Positions 10,371-20,324 of a stretch of 64,000 nt of DNA are shown piece after piece. The stretch lies in assembly GCA_023376005.1 (NCBI GenBank), contig CM042157.1, forward strand, positions 85,689,322 through 85,753,321, written 5' to 3'. A program made the translations under genes and the position numbers. Under the pieces are notes generated by a model that worked only from the letters and a program-made list of their open reading frames with translations, was not told where the DNA came from and ran no database searches. The first letter of the stretch is position 1. Each line of letters opens with the position of its first letter. The DNA comes from Doryteuthis pealeii (Eukaryota > Mollusca > Cephalopoda > Myopsida > Loliginidae).

Positions 10371-10968
10371 CCGCCCTGTCGATGGGGCGTTAGAATACAC
10401 CGGCTGCACCTCTGCAGAGGGGTAAGACTCCCCCAATGAGGCCACCTACCTGTTGGCCGTGGGTGGCGACCCGTGATGCTTAAGGATAGAACCCTGGTGG
10501 ATGAGCAGTTCATGACTTGCAATACTCAACTTTGCCCCTATCTTAGGCTAGACGGGCGGTCGAGAGGCCCCCTCCGATCAATCGGCTGGTCACGTCAAGC
10601 CCTAGCACCTATATGATTTTCCCAACACTACTGCCCTTATGGCAACCCCAACCCCTTTTTATCATATGGGTGCTACAAGGCGGTGGCTGAGAGTCTACAT
10701 GTCCTGGGAATGACGTTAAACTCTATCTGATGGTGAGGTTCCAGTTTTGGAGGTTTGGGGAATGTGGAGCACCCCTTCATCACCATTGCTCCCTGGTCCA
10801 CTCTGACTCGGAGTGGTAGTACCTGTTAGGGTCCCATCTATGGGTTAAATAGAAAAATGTATTTATAAAAAAAATTGTATTATCCATTAAGAATTGATTT
10901 ATTTCAAAACTTTATCGGCATTAAATGACCCACTGAGGTTGATATGCCGTAAAACCAAACCAAACCAA
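10371..10968 (+). repeat. DR1, full length, plus orientation
   Basis: A complete element from CCGCCCTGTCG to the (CCAAA)n tail. CCAAACAC precedes it, and a similar CAAACAC follows the tail; tail sequence blurs the target duplication. The LINE reading frame continues on both sides. Half B counterpart 40607-41146 has an internal deletion. Confidence 0.88.
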
Positions 10969-10974
10969 ACACAG

Positions 10975-11655
10975 TAATTCGTACTCGCATTAAATGGCCA
11001 TTGGCAAATGACAACATCACTTGGAAGAACTTTGACGATGATATTAGCGAAATCCTCAAAGTAACATCAAAAGGGAAAGTTGATAGGCGGTTAACGGCTA
11101 TGTCAACTAAAATAGTCAGTTACGCCAGTGAAAGATTTGGTCTCGTCGAAGGAAACAAAGGAGTTCAATACCAAAGAAAGAACCGTAGGGAATTAGAAAT
11201 TCAGTCTTTAAGGCAAGAGATTAGGAAACTTAAAGCTTGCAACTAGTCAGCTCAAATAGAGGGAACGACAGCCGCTCTCAGAATTCGCGGGACATTCTAA
11301 GGACAAAGTTGAAAAACATACGCCACGCGGAGAGTCACCGGAAACGGAGGTAAGACAGATCAAGGGAGAGGAGGGCCTTTCTATCAAACTCGTTTGGCTT
11401 TACAAAGAAGTTATTAGGAGACAAAAGAAGTGGCCACCTCAAAAAACTTCGTAGAAGAAATGGACGCATATATGCAAAAAACAAAAAACAAAGAAAAAAA
11501 AAAAACAACAAAAAAAAGAAAAAAAAAAAAAGAAAAGCTGAGTGACCCAAACAAGGAAAAGGAACTGGGTCCTATCAGATCACTGATTAGCCCATAACCC
11601 CCAAAGAATTCAACTTGAGAGAAATGCAGGAAGTAATAAAATCAGGCATGAACAA
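10975..11655 (+). pseudogene. Zinc-finger LINE, region between finger and RT
   Basis: Reading resumes as TRIKWPLANDNITWKNFDDD, then STKIVSYASERFGLVEG, then NRRELEIQSLRQEIRKLKA. After frameshifts, GFTKKLLG (about 11393-11420) and a block giving KRSGHLKK follow, then GPIRSLISP and EMQEVIKS. This order matches the pre-RT region of a LINE group I know from fish and invertebrates. Poly-A interruptions at 11480-11535 and stops make it non-functional. Half B 41150-41500 is the same region with the minisatellite expanded at GFTKKLLG. Confidence 0.55.
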
Positions 11656-11689
11656 TGACTAATTTGCAGAGACCAAGCTACCTCATTGG

Positions 11690-11870
11690 TGATAACTCTC
11701 CAATTTGCTAATACCTCTCTCAATCTTGTTGAATCTTCTCATCAGTGGTGGAGGTTGATGGTTGTCTTACTGTCTCTTTATGCATCATGCTTCTTTGGAC
11801 TCTTTTAAACTTTTCTATCCACTCATACATGCTTCTGCATGGTAGTGCACTGACACCTCCAGCTGAAAGG
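11690..11870 (-). pseudogene. mariner transposase fragment (HTH region)
   Basis: On the minus strand the frame reads SMYEWIEKFK, a degraded middle and RQPSTSTTDEKIQQD. YEWIEKFK and RPSTSTTDEKI are hallmarks of the second helix-turn-helix and linker of mariner transposases. A stop follows at once, and no catalytic Asp residues are visible. It sits inside the LINE remnant and is absent from the corresponding place in half B (43080-43820 holds other sequence). Confidence 0.65.
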
Positions 11871-11874
11871 GAAC

Positions 11875-12040
11875 TCCGGAAAAGCAACCCCTGATGGATG
11901 ATGAAACAAAGAGAAGTATGATAGAAGTAAGAATTTAGGAAGTAGTATAGAACAATGGGACAAAACTTAGGGAGAAATGGTTTCATGCCTTTCCTAAAGA
12001 TATTAGTGTAAGATGCTTGTAATAAGCTTTGACTAAAATT
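11875..12040. other. Anonymous spacer
   Basis: No coding or repeat structure recognised. Confidence 0.5.
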
Positions 12041-12125
12041 GAACCTCCTGATCTGAATGAAATGCCATACAGGGTTTATAAAAAATGCGACCCAAAAGTA
12101 AGTGAGGCGGGTATGGAGGTCTGAT
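12041..12125 (+). pseudogene. LINE RT N-terminal fragment
   Basis: The frame gives PDLNEMPYRVYKKCDPKVSE, which corresponds to the start of the RT domain of the zinc-finger LINE (the usual motif is a Pro-x-x-Pro-Tyr-Lys-Val-Tyr-Lys type). The half B version at 43840-43930 reads ASDLNGVP then RVYKKCDPKVSE with a stop in place of Tyr. Confidence 0.5.
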
Positions 12126-12156
12126 CAGGCAAGAAATGGAGTACCATAGAAGTTTG

Positions 12157-12531
12157 GTTTGGCTTACGGCATATCAACCTTAGTGGGTCATTTAATGCCG
12201 ATAAATTTTTTTAAATAAGTCTTTCTTAATGGATGCTCAATTTTTATAAATACATTTTTCTATTTAATCCATAGATGGGACCCTAACAGGTACTACCACT
12301 CCGGGTCAGAGTGGACCAGGGAGCAATGGTTATGAAGGGGTGCTCCACATTCATCAAACCTCCAGAACTGGAACCTGACTATCCGATAGAGTTTAACGTC
12401 ATTCCCAGGACATGTAGACCCGTAGCCACCGCCTTCTAGCACCATATGATAAAAAGGGGTTGGGGCTAGCAATAAAGGCAATCATATAGGTGCTAGGCCT
12501 CTCCGACCGCAAGTCAAGCCTAAGTAAGGGT
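12157..12531 (-). repeat. DR1, truncated with internal deletion
   Basis: The tail, hairpin and middle blocks are present, the CAATAGGGTTGGG block is lost, and it stops at CCTAAGTAAGGG. It points tail-outward next to an opposite DR1 at 12556. Half B: 43984-44478. Confidence 0.82.
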
Positions 12532-12555
12532 CTACTGACTATATACCTATATATG

Positions 12556-12862
12556 GCAAGCCCCAACCTTTTTATCATATGGGTGCTAGAAGGCGGTGGC
12601 TGAGGGATCTACATGTCCTGGGAATGACGTTAAACTCTATCTGATGGTGAGGTTCCAGTTATGGATGTTTGGGGAATGTGGAGCACCCCTTCATCACCAT
12701 TGCTCCCTGGTCCACTTTGACCCGGAGTGGTAGTACCTGTTAGGGTCCCATCTATGGGTTAAATAGAAAAACATGAGTTGATAAACAAAATTGTATTATG
12801 CATTAAGAATGAATTTATTTCGCAACTTTGTCGGCATTAAATGACCAAAACAAAACAAAACA
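12556..12862 (+). repeat. DR1, 5'-truncated
   Basis: It starts at GGCAAGCCCCAACC and runs through the hairpin region into an ACAAAAC-type tail; part of the hairpin is missing. Half B has a much longer copy here (45057-45622). Confidence 0.82.
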
Positions 12863-12897
12863 ACCAAGGCTGGAGAGAGAATCTCCACACCGAATGA

Positions 12898-13175
12898 TGA
12901 TTATATACAAGGGAGAGTCAAAATTATCTGCACTATCGCCATAACATATCTTTATTATCGTCACACTGCGTTCTGCGCATGCGTGCTAATAGCTGGCACT
13001 GCCGTGGTCTCTTGATCACGCCATTTTGCTTGCTGTCTTTACAGGGTAAACATGACTGCTACACTAGCAGTATGCACCAAGGAAAAACAAAGAGCAGTGA
13101 CCCGAAGCTTTTTACACAATTCGGGAACAAAGAAGTTTAAAAGTGGCCGAACTTGCGTGACATACGAATAAAAAT
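12898..13175 (+). pseudogene. mariner element, 5' end and transposase N-terminus
   Basis: The block begins GGGAGAGTCAAAATTATC, plausibly the terminal repeat, then a non-coding leader. The ATG at 13051 opens MTATLAVCTKEKQRAVTRS before a frameshift or deletion. Half B (45792) keeps more: MTATLAICTKENPRAVTRFL, then SEGVSGSEIHRKLFAQFGN, then KFKSGRTCVTHE after another break. This is the N-terminal HTH of a mariner transposase. The catalytic domain is gone; sequence turns into a G/A-rich spacer. Confidence 0.7.
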
Positions 13176-14410
13176 GCCAAAGAAGTGGTGCATAAATGGA
13201 AGCATGACCAACCGAAAACATTTTTTTTTTTGGGGGGGTACGCAAGCTTGTGGACTGCTGGACCAAAAGCATCGAAAAAGTAAGTGAATATACAGAAAAA
13301 AAAAAGTACTTGTCTATTCCCTGCTTTTGTGTAAATACATTGAAAAAAAAAAAAAAAGAAAAAAACGAAGACACTAGAGTGTGGATAATTTTGGGCTCTC
13401 GCTCAGACTGAACTCTTCAATCTTGGCTAGGTAACCAGTGTAGGAGAAGGAAAACTCTGCATTTAAACCTGTTAAACTCCGCTTAAGAAATTAGCCTTGC
13501 ATCGCATCCTTCTCCTGCAGAGGGTTTGGTCTCTTTCTCTCCCCCCTCTCTCTATATATATGTATCAGACAAAACGTGACCCGCTGGGTCACCCATTAAG
13601 CTCTCGGTAGATAATTGGGATTAGGGAAAGAGACTTTGCCAAGTTAATTGAATTAAAAAAAAAAACAACCCAAAAAAAAAAAAAAAAACAACCCAAAACA
13701 AAAAAAAAACAAAAAACAACATACGACCGGAGAGTTTAAAAAGCATTAAAACCATTTTGTAAGATTTCTAAGAAAGGGAAATTTTGACCTAATTTAAAAT
13801 GAAATGAACAATATAATTTTATTAAGCTACGGGCTCATCGCTGAGGCTGAATCTTGATGCTCTAAATATCCTCGTTTTCGCAAAATTTAGCCTTTAGAAA
13901 ACTAGGATTTTTAGTGCATTTTAGTAGACGATCTTTGATGCTATTTCCTTAAACAATGGTGCAAGTAAAATATCTCATTTTTGGTATCAGTATTCAGTAT
14001 ACTAACACACAACTTTCACATAGATGGAGAATTTGATATTTAAAAAAAGTAAAAAATCGACATACACTAGTGTACAAGGCTACCCTCCCCCCCCCAATAG
14101 TGGAGGACCAAACCAAGGGATATATAAGCAAACTGATAAATAAATTCCCCATTTTGTCTGGAGATCGTATAGGTGAGAAATTGTCAGTAACCAGATATTG
14201 ACTCCATGTCCACGCTACCTTAACTCTCTCGCTTTCTCTCTCTATATAAAGTAAACTCATCGGGAAGGCCTAAAGTCGGTATCAGCCAACTATGGGTTAA
14301 ATAGTACCACTACTGTTCTTCTACAAAGATCGATATGACATTAAATAACCCATGAAGTTTGATATGCAGTTAAACAAAGAAACTCAAGAAACCATCTTTT
14401 TTAGTTATAA
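13176..14410. other. Spacer with SINE-B fragment and poly-A tracts
   Basis: No gene is seen. Poly-A rich runs lie at 13320-13365 and 13655-13720. A SINE-B 3' part lies at 13425-13560. A short SINE-A 3' end (GGCCTAAAGTCGGTATC) appears at 14267. It matches half B 45945-47165. Confidence 0.55.
13425..13560 (+). mobile_element. SINE-B 3' fragment
   Basis: This contains GGTAACCAGTGTAGGAG, AAACCTGTTAAACTCCGC and the terminal CGCATCCTTCTCCTGC block before a CT/TA-rich tail. Half B copy: 46205-46340. Confidence 0.65.
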
Positions 14411-14411
14411 A

Positions 14412-14667
14412 AAAGTAAAGTAGTCGGGGCGGCCTAAAGTCGGTATTAGCCAATCAGCGAGGGAGTCTATCCCTTTTTCACTAGTGCTAGACCAAGGAGA
14501 TTGTCTTTGCGTCTGAGGTGGAGCGCCACACCTATCATCAGCTCCTTACTTTACCGCACAGATCCCTGTGCTACTCATACGCTGAATTGAGTCGGCGAGG
14601 GCCGGTATCGAACTAGGAACCTTGTGGTTTGTAGCCGAACGCTCTACCGACTGAGTTAACCCGGCCC
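14412..14667 (-). mobile_element. SINE-A, full length
   Basis: The same head and body as 9946-10189. On the minus strand the A box reads TAACTCAGTCGGTAGAGC and the B box region GGTTCCTAGTTCGATAC. Half B copy: 47168-47427. Confidence 0.85.
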
Positions 14668-14775
14668 TTACCTTTTTTTTCTGGATTTTCAATATTGTAT
14701 TTGATGAATTCAGTCAAAATACCCAACAAGGGTTGACATGCCGTACAACCCAACCAACCAATTCTAAACTTAAAT
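14668..14775 (-). repeat. Hairpin-tailed repeat end
   Basis: ACCCAACAAGGGTTGAC and ATGCCGTACAACCCAACC at about 14719-14758 form the same 3' hairpin and C/A tail as DR1, but the attached body is not DR1. Confidence 0.55.
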
Positions 14776-15292
14776 ACTTTTCTTTTGTTATTGTCTACGT
14801 GATCATTAAGTTAAATTTAATATCGGAATTTTCAAATATCAGCTGTTTTCTAATGACGTAGATATCGGATGATTTTGTTACCCGTGTCATTCCGATGACG
14901 ATGAAGTTTTCTATTGACGTAGATATTGTCATCGGAATTTAAACAATTGTTTCTATTGTTGCTAAAATATTTCGAAACTAATTTTCTTTTATTCTCTTTT
15001 GTTTACACAATTCAAAAACTTAATTCATAACATACAATTGTAAAACTAATTATTTAAGAAAACTTAATTATTTTAATTTATTCAATTCCACATGACGTAA
15101 AAATAAAGGGGTCAATCCCTATAAATACTTACGCCTATTTTTGCTAGATAAACTAAAGAAACCAAATTAAAAACTGAATAATGAAAGAAAATTCAAGGCA
15201 GAATAGTTGAAGAGTTTCTAAAAATTTGAAAACAAATTCTTATTTTTTCATTACAGACGAGGATCACCTCTCTTGTTTTTTTTAATCTGAAT
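14776..15292 (+). repeat. Left arm of a ~0.5 kb inverted repeat pair
   Basis: This segment, from TTGTCTACGTGATC to the CCTCTCTTG block, returns in inverted orientation at 29813-30563. Both arms also exist in half B (47535-48630 and 59375-59855). No protein is encoded. It could be two oppositely oriented insertions of one element or the termini of a larger one. Confidence 0.8.
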
Positions 15293-15312
15293 TTTCTAAA
15301 GGAAGCTAACCC

Positions 15313-15316
15313 GTGT

Positions 15317-15361
<45 letters not shown>
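15313..15361. repeat. (GT)n microsatellite
   Basis: A near-pure GT run with one GTTTG interruption. In half B (48655-48683) it is shorter. Confidence 0.95.
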
Positions 15362-15362
<1 letters not shown>

Positions 15363-16110
15363 CCCGAATCAAGCACAAACTTTTTCAACATTAAATGTAT
15401 AGTAATTTTGGGGTTTTTGTTTGTTTTTAAGCAATACGTAATAAAAAAAACAACTTTAATCCCCAAACCCCTAAATTGTAACCCAATTTGAAAAAAGTTC
15501 ATTCATAGACTGTAGTTAAACTGTTATTGGGGACCTCCAAAAACTTTCCGTTTTAATTTTGCGACCGTTGTGCAAGTTCAGCCTAAAATATATACATTAA
15601 TTTGACAACAAATAAGAGACAAAAACACGGCTTGGAAAATATGTAAGTGGGGCTGGAAATTCACCTGGCAATGGCTCACTAAAACATATCATAAATTAAG
15701 GCAGGAGGCCGGGATGCCATAAGATCAAAATTAACAAAACACATTCCTGTAATTTACATAATTTCAATATTATAATTAAAACAAACATGTTACTTCTTTT
15801 TTTTTTTCAATTCATTTTAATTTTACATTGGGCATTTAAGCGACACCAGACCATTTGGAATGTTTCATTTTTAAAATTGGGTGAAATAAAATGGGACAAA
15901 TGAGAAATCCGTGATTAAGTAACACCAGATAATCTTGAATTATATTTTTGCATTGCATCTTGAACAATTTGGACGGTCTCATTTTTAAATAGAGGGTTTT
16001 GCTGGTTGATAATGGACGGAAGATTTATGAACAAGTGTATTAGTATATAGATGATAAAAAGGGACAAACTTTTGGCATATCACGTTGACTAAGCAAACCG
16101 AGGAATTATA
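15362..16110. other. AT-rich stretch mostly absent from half B
   Basis: No gene is seen. In half B, sequence jumps from the block after the GT repeat (48710) to the TTGGCATATCACGTTGAC block matching 16073, so about 690 bases (roughly 15385-16070) are private to half A. Confidence 0.6.
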
Positions 16111-16192
16111 ATCCCGAAATTGATTCGTCGGTAAGATGTTTATATAGGGACATAAGATAGAGGCAGACCACCAACCTGATTATGGGTCTATC

Positions 16193-16194
<2 letters not shown>

Positions 16195-16232
<38 letters not shown>
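16195..16232. repeat. (CA)n microsatellite
   Basis: Pure CA run. Half B has a shorter interrupted run at 48840-48869. Confidence 0.95.
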
Positions 16233-16236
<4 letters not shown>

Positions 16237-16557
16237 ATGGTCTGCTCTTATCGTTTCTGAGACAGAAGCATCTGTTCCAATTGGTGTTAATTCTGTTCCA
16301 CGCAGAACACGGATTTTGAGGAATTAATCTCTCCGGAAAGTTGCAAGACGAGAAAACGAATGTTTGCAATGGCCGAGTGGAAATGTTTCTTTCTGATTAG
16401 ACATTTTCTTCTTCTTTTAATTCATTGATCTCTCAACGTCTGTCGTTTTTGCAAAGACGACGACGACGACGACGACAGATCATCGATCTCGCAATCTCTA
16501 AGTTCGGCAAAAAGTAACGGGATTACAACGGTTTGTTTAGAAGTTTCAATTTCTCTT
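16233..16557. other. Anonymous spacer with (GAC)n
   Basis: A GAC trinucleotide run of about 7 units sits at 16456-16477 (49093-49119 in half B, one unit longer). No gene is seen. Confidence 0.6.
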
Positions 16558-17160
16558 CCGCCCTGTCGGCTGGGGCGTTAGAATGCACCGACTGCACCTC
16601 TGCAGAGGGGTAAGACTCCCCCAATGGGGCTACCTGTTGGCCGTGGGTGGCGACTCGTGATGCTTAAGGATGGAGCCCGGGTGGATGAGCAGTTCATGAC
16701 ATGCAATACTCCACTTTGGCCCTATCTTGAGCTAGACGGGCGGTCGGAGAGGCCCCCTCCGATCAATCGGCTGGTCACGTCAAGCCCTAGCACCTATATG
16801 ATTTTCCCAACCCTATTGCTCTTATGGCAAGCCCCAACCCCTTTTTATCATATCGATGCTAGAAGGCGGTGGCTGCGTGTCTACATGCCCTGGGAATGAC
16901 GTTAAACTCTATCTGATGGTGAGGTTCCAGTTTTGGAGGTTTGAGGAATGTGGAGCACCCCTTCATCACCATTGCTCCCTGGTCCACTCTGAGCCGGAGT
17001 GGTAGTACCTGTTAGGGTCCCATCTATGGGTTAAATAGAAAAATGTATTTATAAAAAAATTATATTATCCATTAAAAATTGATTTATTTCAAAACTTTAT
17101 CGGCATTAAATGACCCACTGAAGTTGATATGCCGTAAAACAAAACAAAAACAAACAAAAC
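16558..17160 (+). repeat. DR1, full length
   Basis: Complete from CCGCCCTGTCGG to the ACAAAAC tail. The sense strand has a 91-codon open frame (16624-16899), and similar 60-99 codon frames occur in other copies. The frame has no recognisable domain. Half B: 49200-49800. Confidence 0.9.
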
Positions 17161-17262
17161 GAAGTTCAAATCCTAGACGAAGCTACAGTTCACAGCGCTA
17201 ATACCCTTGGTAAAGGTATGAATCCAACTCCAGCTATGGTAAATAGTAGGCAAGACTGTTCT
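17161..17262 (+). mobile_element. SINE-B middle fragment
   Basis: It starts at the B-box stretch AAGTTCAAATCCTAG and continues through CAGCGCTAATACCCTTGG. The A-box half is missing. Half B copy 49800-49965 extends further. Confidence 0.65.
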
Positions 17263-17574
17263 TTAAACTATTATTTGTGGTTATATCTTCCCTTGAATTC
17301 CTTTTCAACGTGACCACCAACTATGGTGTTAAAACGAAACCCTGTGATGACGCACCAGAAATAACCATCGGCTTTTAAACCAAAAACATTAAAATACTTG
17401 TCGCCCCACAAATTAAATGGCATATCAGCCCTTGTGGGTTATTAAATGCCAAATTTTATATATATATAGCAGTTTGGAAAGATCGAGTGTCCGACGAAGC
17501 GAGTGGAAGGTGTTCAATGAAATAGACAATTCAGATCACTTTCATTAACTTTATGTCTATTAATAAATACTGGT
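17263..17574. other. Spacer, differs between halves
   Basis: It includes a hairpin-type block (GGCATATCAGCCC to AAATGCC) at 17419-17453 and a short TA run. In half B this place is occupied by 49965-51295, including the Tc1-like MITE. Homology resumes at GCAGTTTGGAAAGATCG (17469; 51292). Confidence 0.6.
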
Positions 17575-17985
17575 AGTTGAACGCCTTCTAGAAGCTTATG
17601 ATAAAAAAACTGTTTGGTGGTTGCTATAAGTATTTCCAATTTGAAGAATACGCTCATGATAATCATCTAGGTGTTGGAAATTGATATATGACTAGCTAAT
17701 TGATTGGATTGTGCCTCTCTGACCGACCGTCTATCCCAGGAAAGAATAGAAGTAAGGTGTTGCATGTTATGGGGTCACTTGGTACGCGTATCATAGACCG
17801 CTCAGCCACAATAATTCAATGAACGAAATGAAGATGAATTTCAGCTTTTTCTTTCTTTTCTTTCTTTTCTCCTTTCTTTTCCTTCTTCCTTTTCCTTCTT
17901 GTTTTCTTTTCTCAGGGCTCCAAAATTGGAACTTCTTCATTAGATGCAGTTTAACGTCATACCCAGGACATTTGTACATTTTGAG
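17575..17985 (-). repeat. Old diverged DR1 relative
   Basis: Blocks such as CGCCTTCTAGAAGCTTATG, CATCTAGGTGTTGG, CCGACCGTCTATCCCAGG and TTTAACGTCATACCCAGG follow DR1, but rearranged and highly diverged. A CT-rich tract (17841-17917) interrupts it. Half B: 51408-51815. Confidence 0.6.
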
Positions 17986-18279
17986 TTGTTTTTTTAAAAT
18001 CTGTGCACGAATTACAAAAGGGTCTAGGGATACCACGAAATGTTCTCGACTTTCATATTCTTCACATTGCCTGCATAAATTCTTGTGCAGTTCCCATCTT
18101 TTTTTCTCTAAGTGTTTCAAGTTAAAGTCGTACAGCCTTACAGCAGCACTGACAAAACTACAGCTTGGAATAATTTTCGCTTCATCTTATCAGAGAGATC
18201 ATATTTCTATATGATCGATAATCTATATTTACAAGTCCATGCATTTCCTATAGATGAGAAGTCACATAGGACCAATATT

Positions 18280-18282
<3 letters not shown>

Positions 18283-18348
<66 letters not shown>
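18283..18348. repeat. (GA)n microsatellite
   Basis: A pure GA run. The half B version (52103-52162) is interrupted by GG once. Confidence 0.97.
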
Positions 18349-18351
<3 letters not shown>

Positions 18352-18436
18352 AAAAGGACACGGTATTAAAATTCATTCTTTATTTTAATTTCCGTCAATG
18401 AAACTAATCTATCATTCGGCCCATATTACATTTAGG

Positions 18437-18722
18437 CAGCGATTAGAGAATAGGCTAGATGAGAGCTGCACGAGAATATGACCTTTAGGCACCCCTTTTT
18501 GATATCGATTAAGAAAGGACAGGTTTTTCATTTACACCGTCAATACCCGTTGTCTTTTAGGGGTTAGTTTTATAATTAAAAAAAGATCTAAAAGTCGTCT
18601 GTTAAAACAACCGGATATTGACGGTGTAAATGAAAAACCCGTCCTTTCTTAATCGAGATCAAAAAGGGGTGCCTAAAGGTCATATTCTTGTGCAGCTCCC
18701 ATCTAATCTATTCTCTAGTGGC
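18437..18722. repeat. Long inverted repeat (hairpin) around a ~45-base centre
   Basis: The left arm (about 18437-18560) and right arm (about 18606-18722) are reverse complements over ~115 bases, with a few mismatches. Both contain the CACCCCTTTTTGAT and TTACACCGTCAAT blocks. The outer part of the left arm (18433-18485) is missing in half B, where two TTTAGGCA sites have fused (52247-52256). The outer right end enters the inverted RTE LINE piece. Confidence 0.8.
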
Positions 18723-19249
18723 TTAGTTAGGGTCCAGGTGGTGCAGCCATACAGCAGTACTGACACGAAAACGGCCTGAAAGAACTGTCTCTTTAACTTG
18801 TCTGTGAGATTGGACCTCCATATGATCGATAATTTATCTATAGCAGCCCCTATACGTGCATTAACGTAGGAAGCGCGTGGTGTAATTGTTAAAGTCATGG
18901 GAAATGGACTCGTCGCCCCGAGTTCAAATCCTGGACGTGGTAATTGTATTTCACTTAGCGCTAATACCCTTGGGAAAGGTATGAATCCTACTCTCCCTCC
19001 AGCTATGGGTAAATAGCAGGGCAGACTAGGCTCTTTAACCATGGTTAGGTAACCAGTCTAGGAGAAGGAAAACTCTGAATTCAAACCTGTTGAACTCCGC
19101 TTAATGAATTGACCTTGTGTCGCATCCTGCTCGTGCGGAGGGGTTGGTAAATATATATACGTGCATTAACGTCGTTTTCTGTGGAGGAGATGTTACTGCC
19201 TAAGTATCTAAATTGTTCTACAGAGTTTAGGAGTTTGCCATCGATGGTT
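18690..19249 (-). pseudogene. RTE-like LINE RT C-terminal part, inverted and split by a SINE
   Basis: On the minus strand, from 19247 downward: TIDGKLLNSVEQFRYLGSN, STENDVNARI, then the SINE-B insertion (18868-19155), then RIGAAIDKLSIIWRSNLTD, KLKRQFFQAVFVSVLLYG and CTTWTLTKPLENRLDG. This is the well-known tail of RTE-type endonuclease-reverse transcriptases just after the RT fingers and palm. The next part of the same protein lies on the plus strand from 19250, so the two parts face apart. Half B version: 52440-52735 without the SINE. Confidence 0.75.
18868..19155 (+). mobile_element. SINE-B, full length with 17-bp target-site duplication
   Basis: Head: GCGTGGTGTAATTGTTAAAG (A-box region) and CGAGTTCAAATCCTGG (B box), tRNA-like. 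Body: GCGCTAATACCCTTGGG, AGCTATGGGTAAATAG and CAAACCTGTTGAACTCCGC. The 3' end CGCATCCTGCTCGTGCGG runs into a short ATA tail. The target-site duplication is TATACGTGCATTAACGT at 18851-18867 and 19156-19172. Half B has that site once, empty, at 52626-52642. Confidence 0.93.
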
Positions 19250-19468
19250 GAGCAAGACGAACTCATAAGCGACGTCCCCCTGTGGAAGCCAGCACATGGA
19301 CAAGCCAGTGTGGGCCGACCAGCAAAAACGTACGTTGATCAGCTCTGTGCGGATGCAGGATGCTGCATAGAGGACCTCCCGAGAATGATGAGCGATAGGA
19401 ACGGATGGAGAGAGATTGTCATGGATATCCGCGCTGAAAGTGCGACATGATGATGATGATGATGATGA
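19250..19468 (+). pseudogene. RTE-like LINE C-terminus and (TGA)n tail
   Basis: The plus frame reads DELISDVPLWKPAHGQASVG, RPAKTYVDQLCADAGCC and DRNGWREIVMDIRAESAT, then stop. A (TGA/ATG)n tail of ~7 units follows (19447-19468), as expected of RTE-clade 3' ends. The upstream part of the same protein is on the opposite strand directly left, with the junction at about 19247-19252. That layout is the mark of a 5' inversion during insertion (twin priming). Half B: 52730-52940. Confidence 0.8.
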
Positions 19469-20324
19469 AAGGTCATATGGTCCTATGATTCTATCTCAAA
19501 TAGAACCTATGCTTATATAACACTTAGAACATATGATTCTATAACACTTCGAATGTACCATTCTATAACACTAAGATAGAATCTCTGCATAAAATCAAGA
19601 TTTAGAATCCTGGAGTTTGAAACACCGACTTTTGGCACCGATAAGAAACATACAACGGCAGATCATCGTCTTCTTTACCCCCAGTCCCCGCGGTTGGGGG
19701 GTGGCGGGTTATTCTATCCCGGATTGTTTCGATTCACCTTTTGCCGAGATGATATGGTATTTCCAAATAAGTGACAGCTGTTAATATTGAATTGGGATTG
19801 GTTTCTTATTGATTTCATCTTTTGTTTCTGTTGGTTTTCGTTTTGGTCAATATCTGAATTTGATCATCCAATGGTCTAAACCCCCCCTTTTTCCTTTCAT
19901 GTTTGTTCTTCGACGCCACCCCCACCCCCACCACTCACTCACCCCCCTCTCTCGTTCATACTTTGTCCATCATCGAATTGACCATCTGCCTATCCATCTG
20001 TTTCGCCAAAACGCCTTGAGCTATTGATATTAGGGGCCGGGGGGGGAGGGGGCTCTACTTGACTTGACGCGCTTTTAATGGTCGGGTCTCGGATTTTATT
20101 AATTTAGATTCAATTTCTCATCGATTAGAAGATAAGTATATCGTTATTAAAACCAAACTGGAAGACATTCGAAAGTAGGTGCGTGCTATTATTACAACTA
20201 ACAGCGTTACGTGGTGAATTGGTCACCCCGTCGGCGGGGCTTAGAATATGCTGTAAAGAAGAGTCACAATGTATAATGACAAACGATAACACGATAAACT
20301 TTGGAAAACTTTATTCTACTTAGA
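19469..20324. other. Anonymous spacer
   Basis: A C-rich run and G-rich runs appear at 19880-19950 and 20033-20052. A block GGTGAATTGGTCACCCCGTCGG near 20213 is a first partial piece of the MITE units that follow. No gene is seen; the ORF at 19809 has no recognisable domain. It matches half B 52941-53798. Confidence 0.6.

Noticed and set aside
11720..11986. 88-codon minus-strand gene
   Set aside because: Only its C-terminal part is protein-like, and that part is a mariner transposase remnant ending in a stop.
15193..16369. Open frames with His-Thr or Val-Cys repeats on the minus strand
   Set aside because: Translations of (GT)n and (CA)n microsatellites.
17819..18214. 131-codon frame with a Phe/Leu/Ser-rich start, possible membrane protein
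   Set aside because: The hydrophobic part is a CT-rich tract and the rest is old DR1-related sequence; the half B version differs in length through indels.
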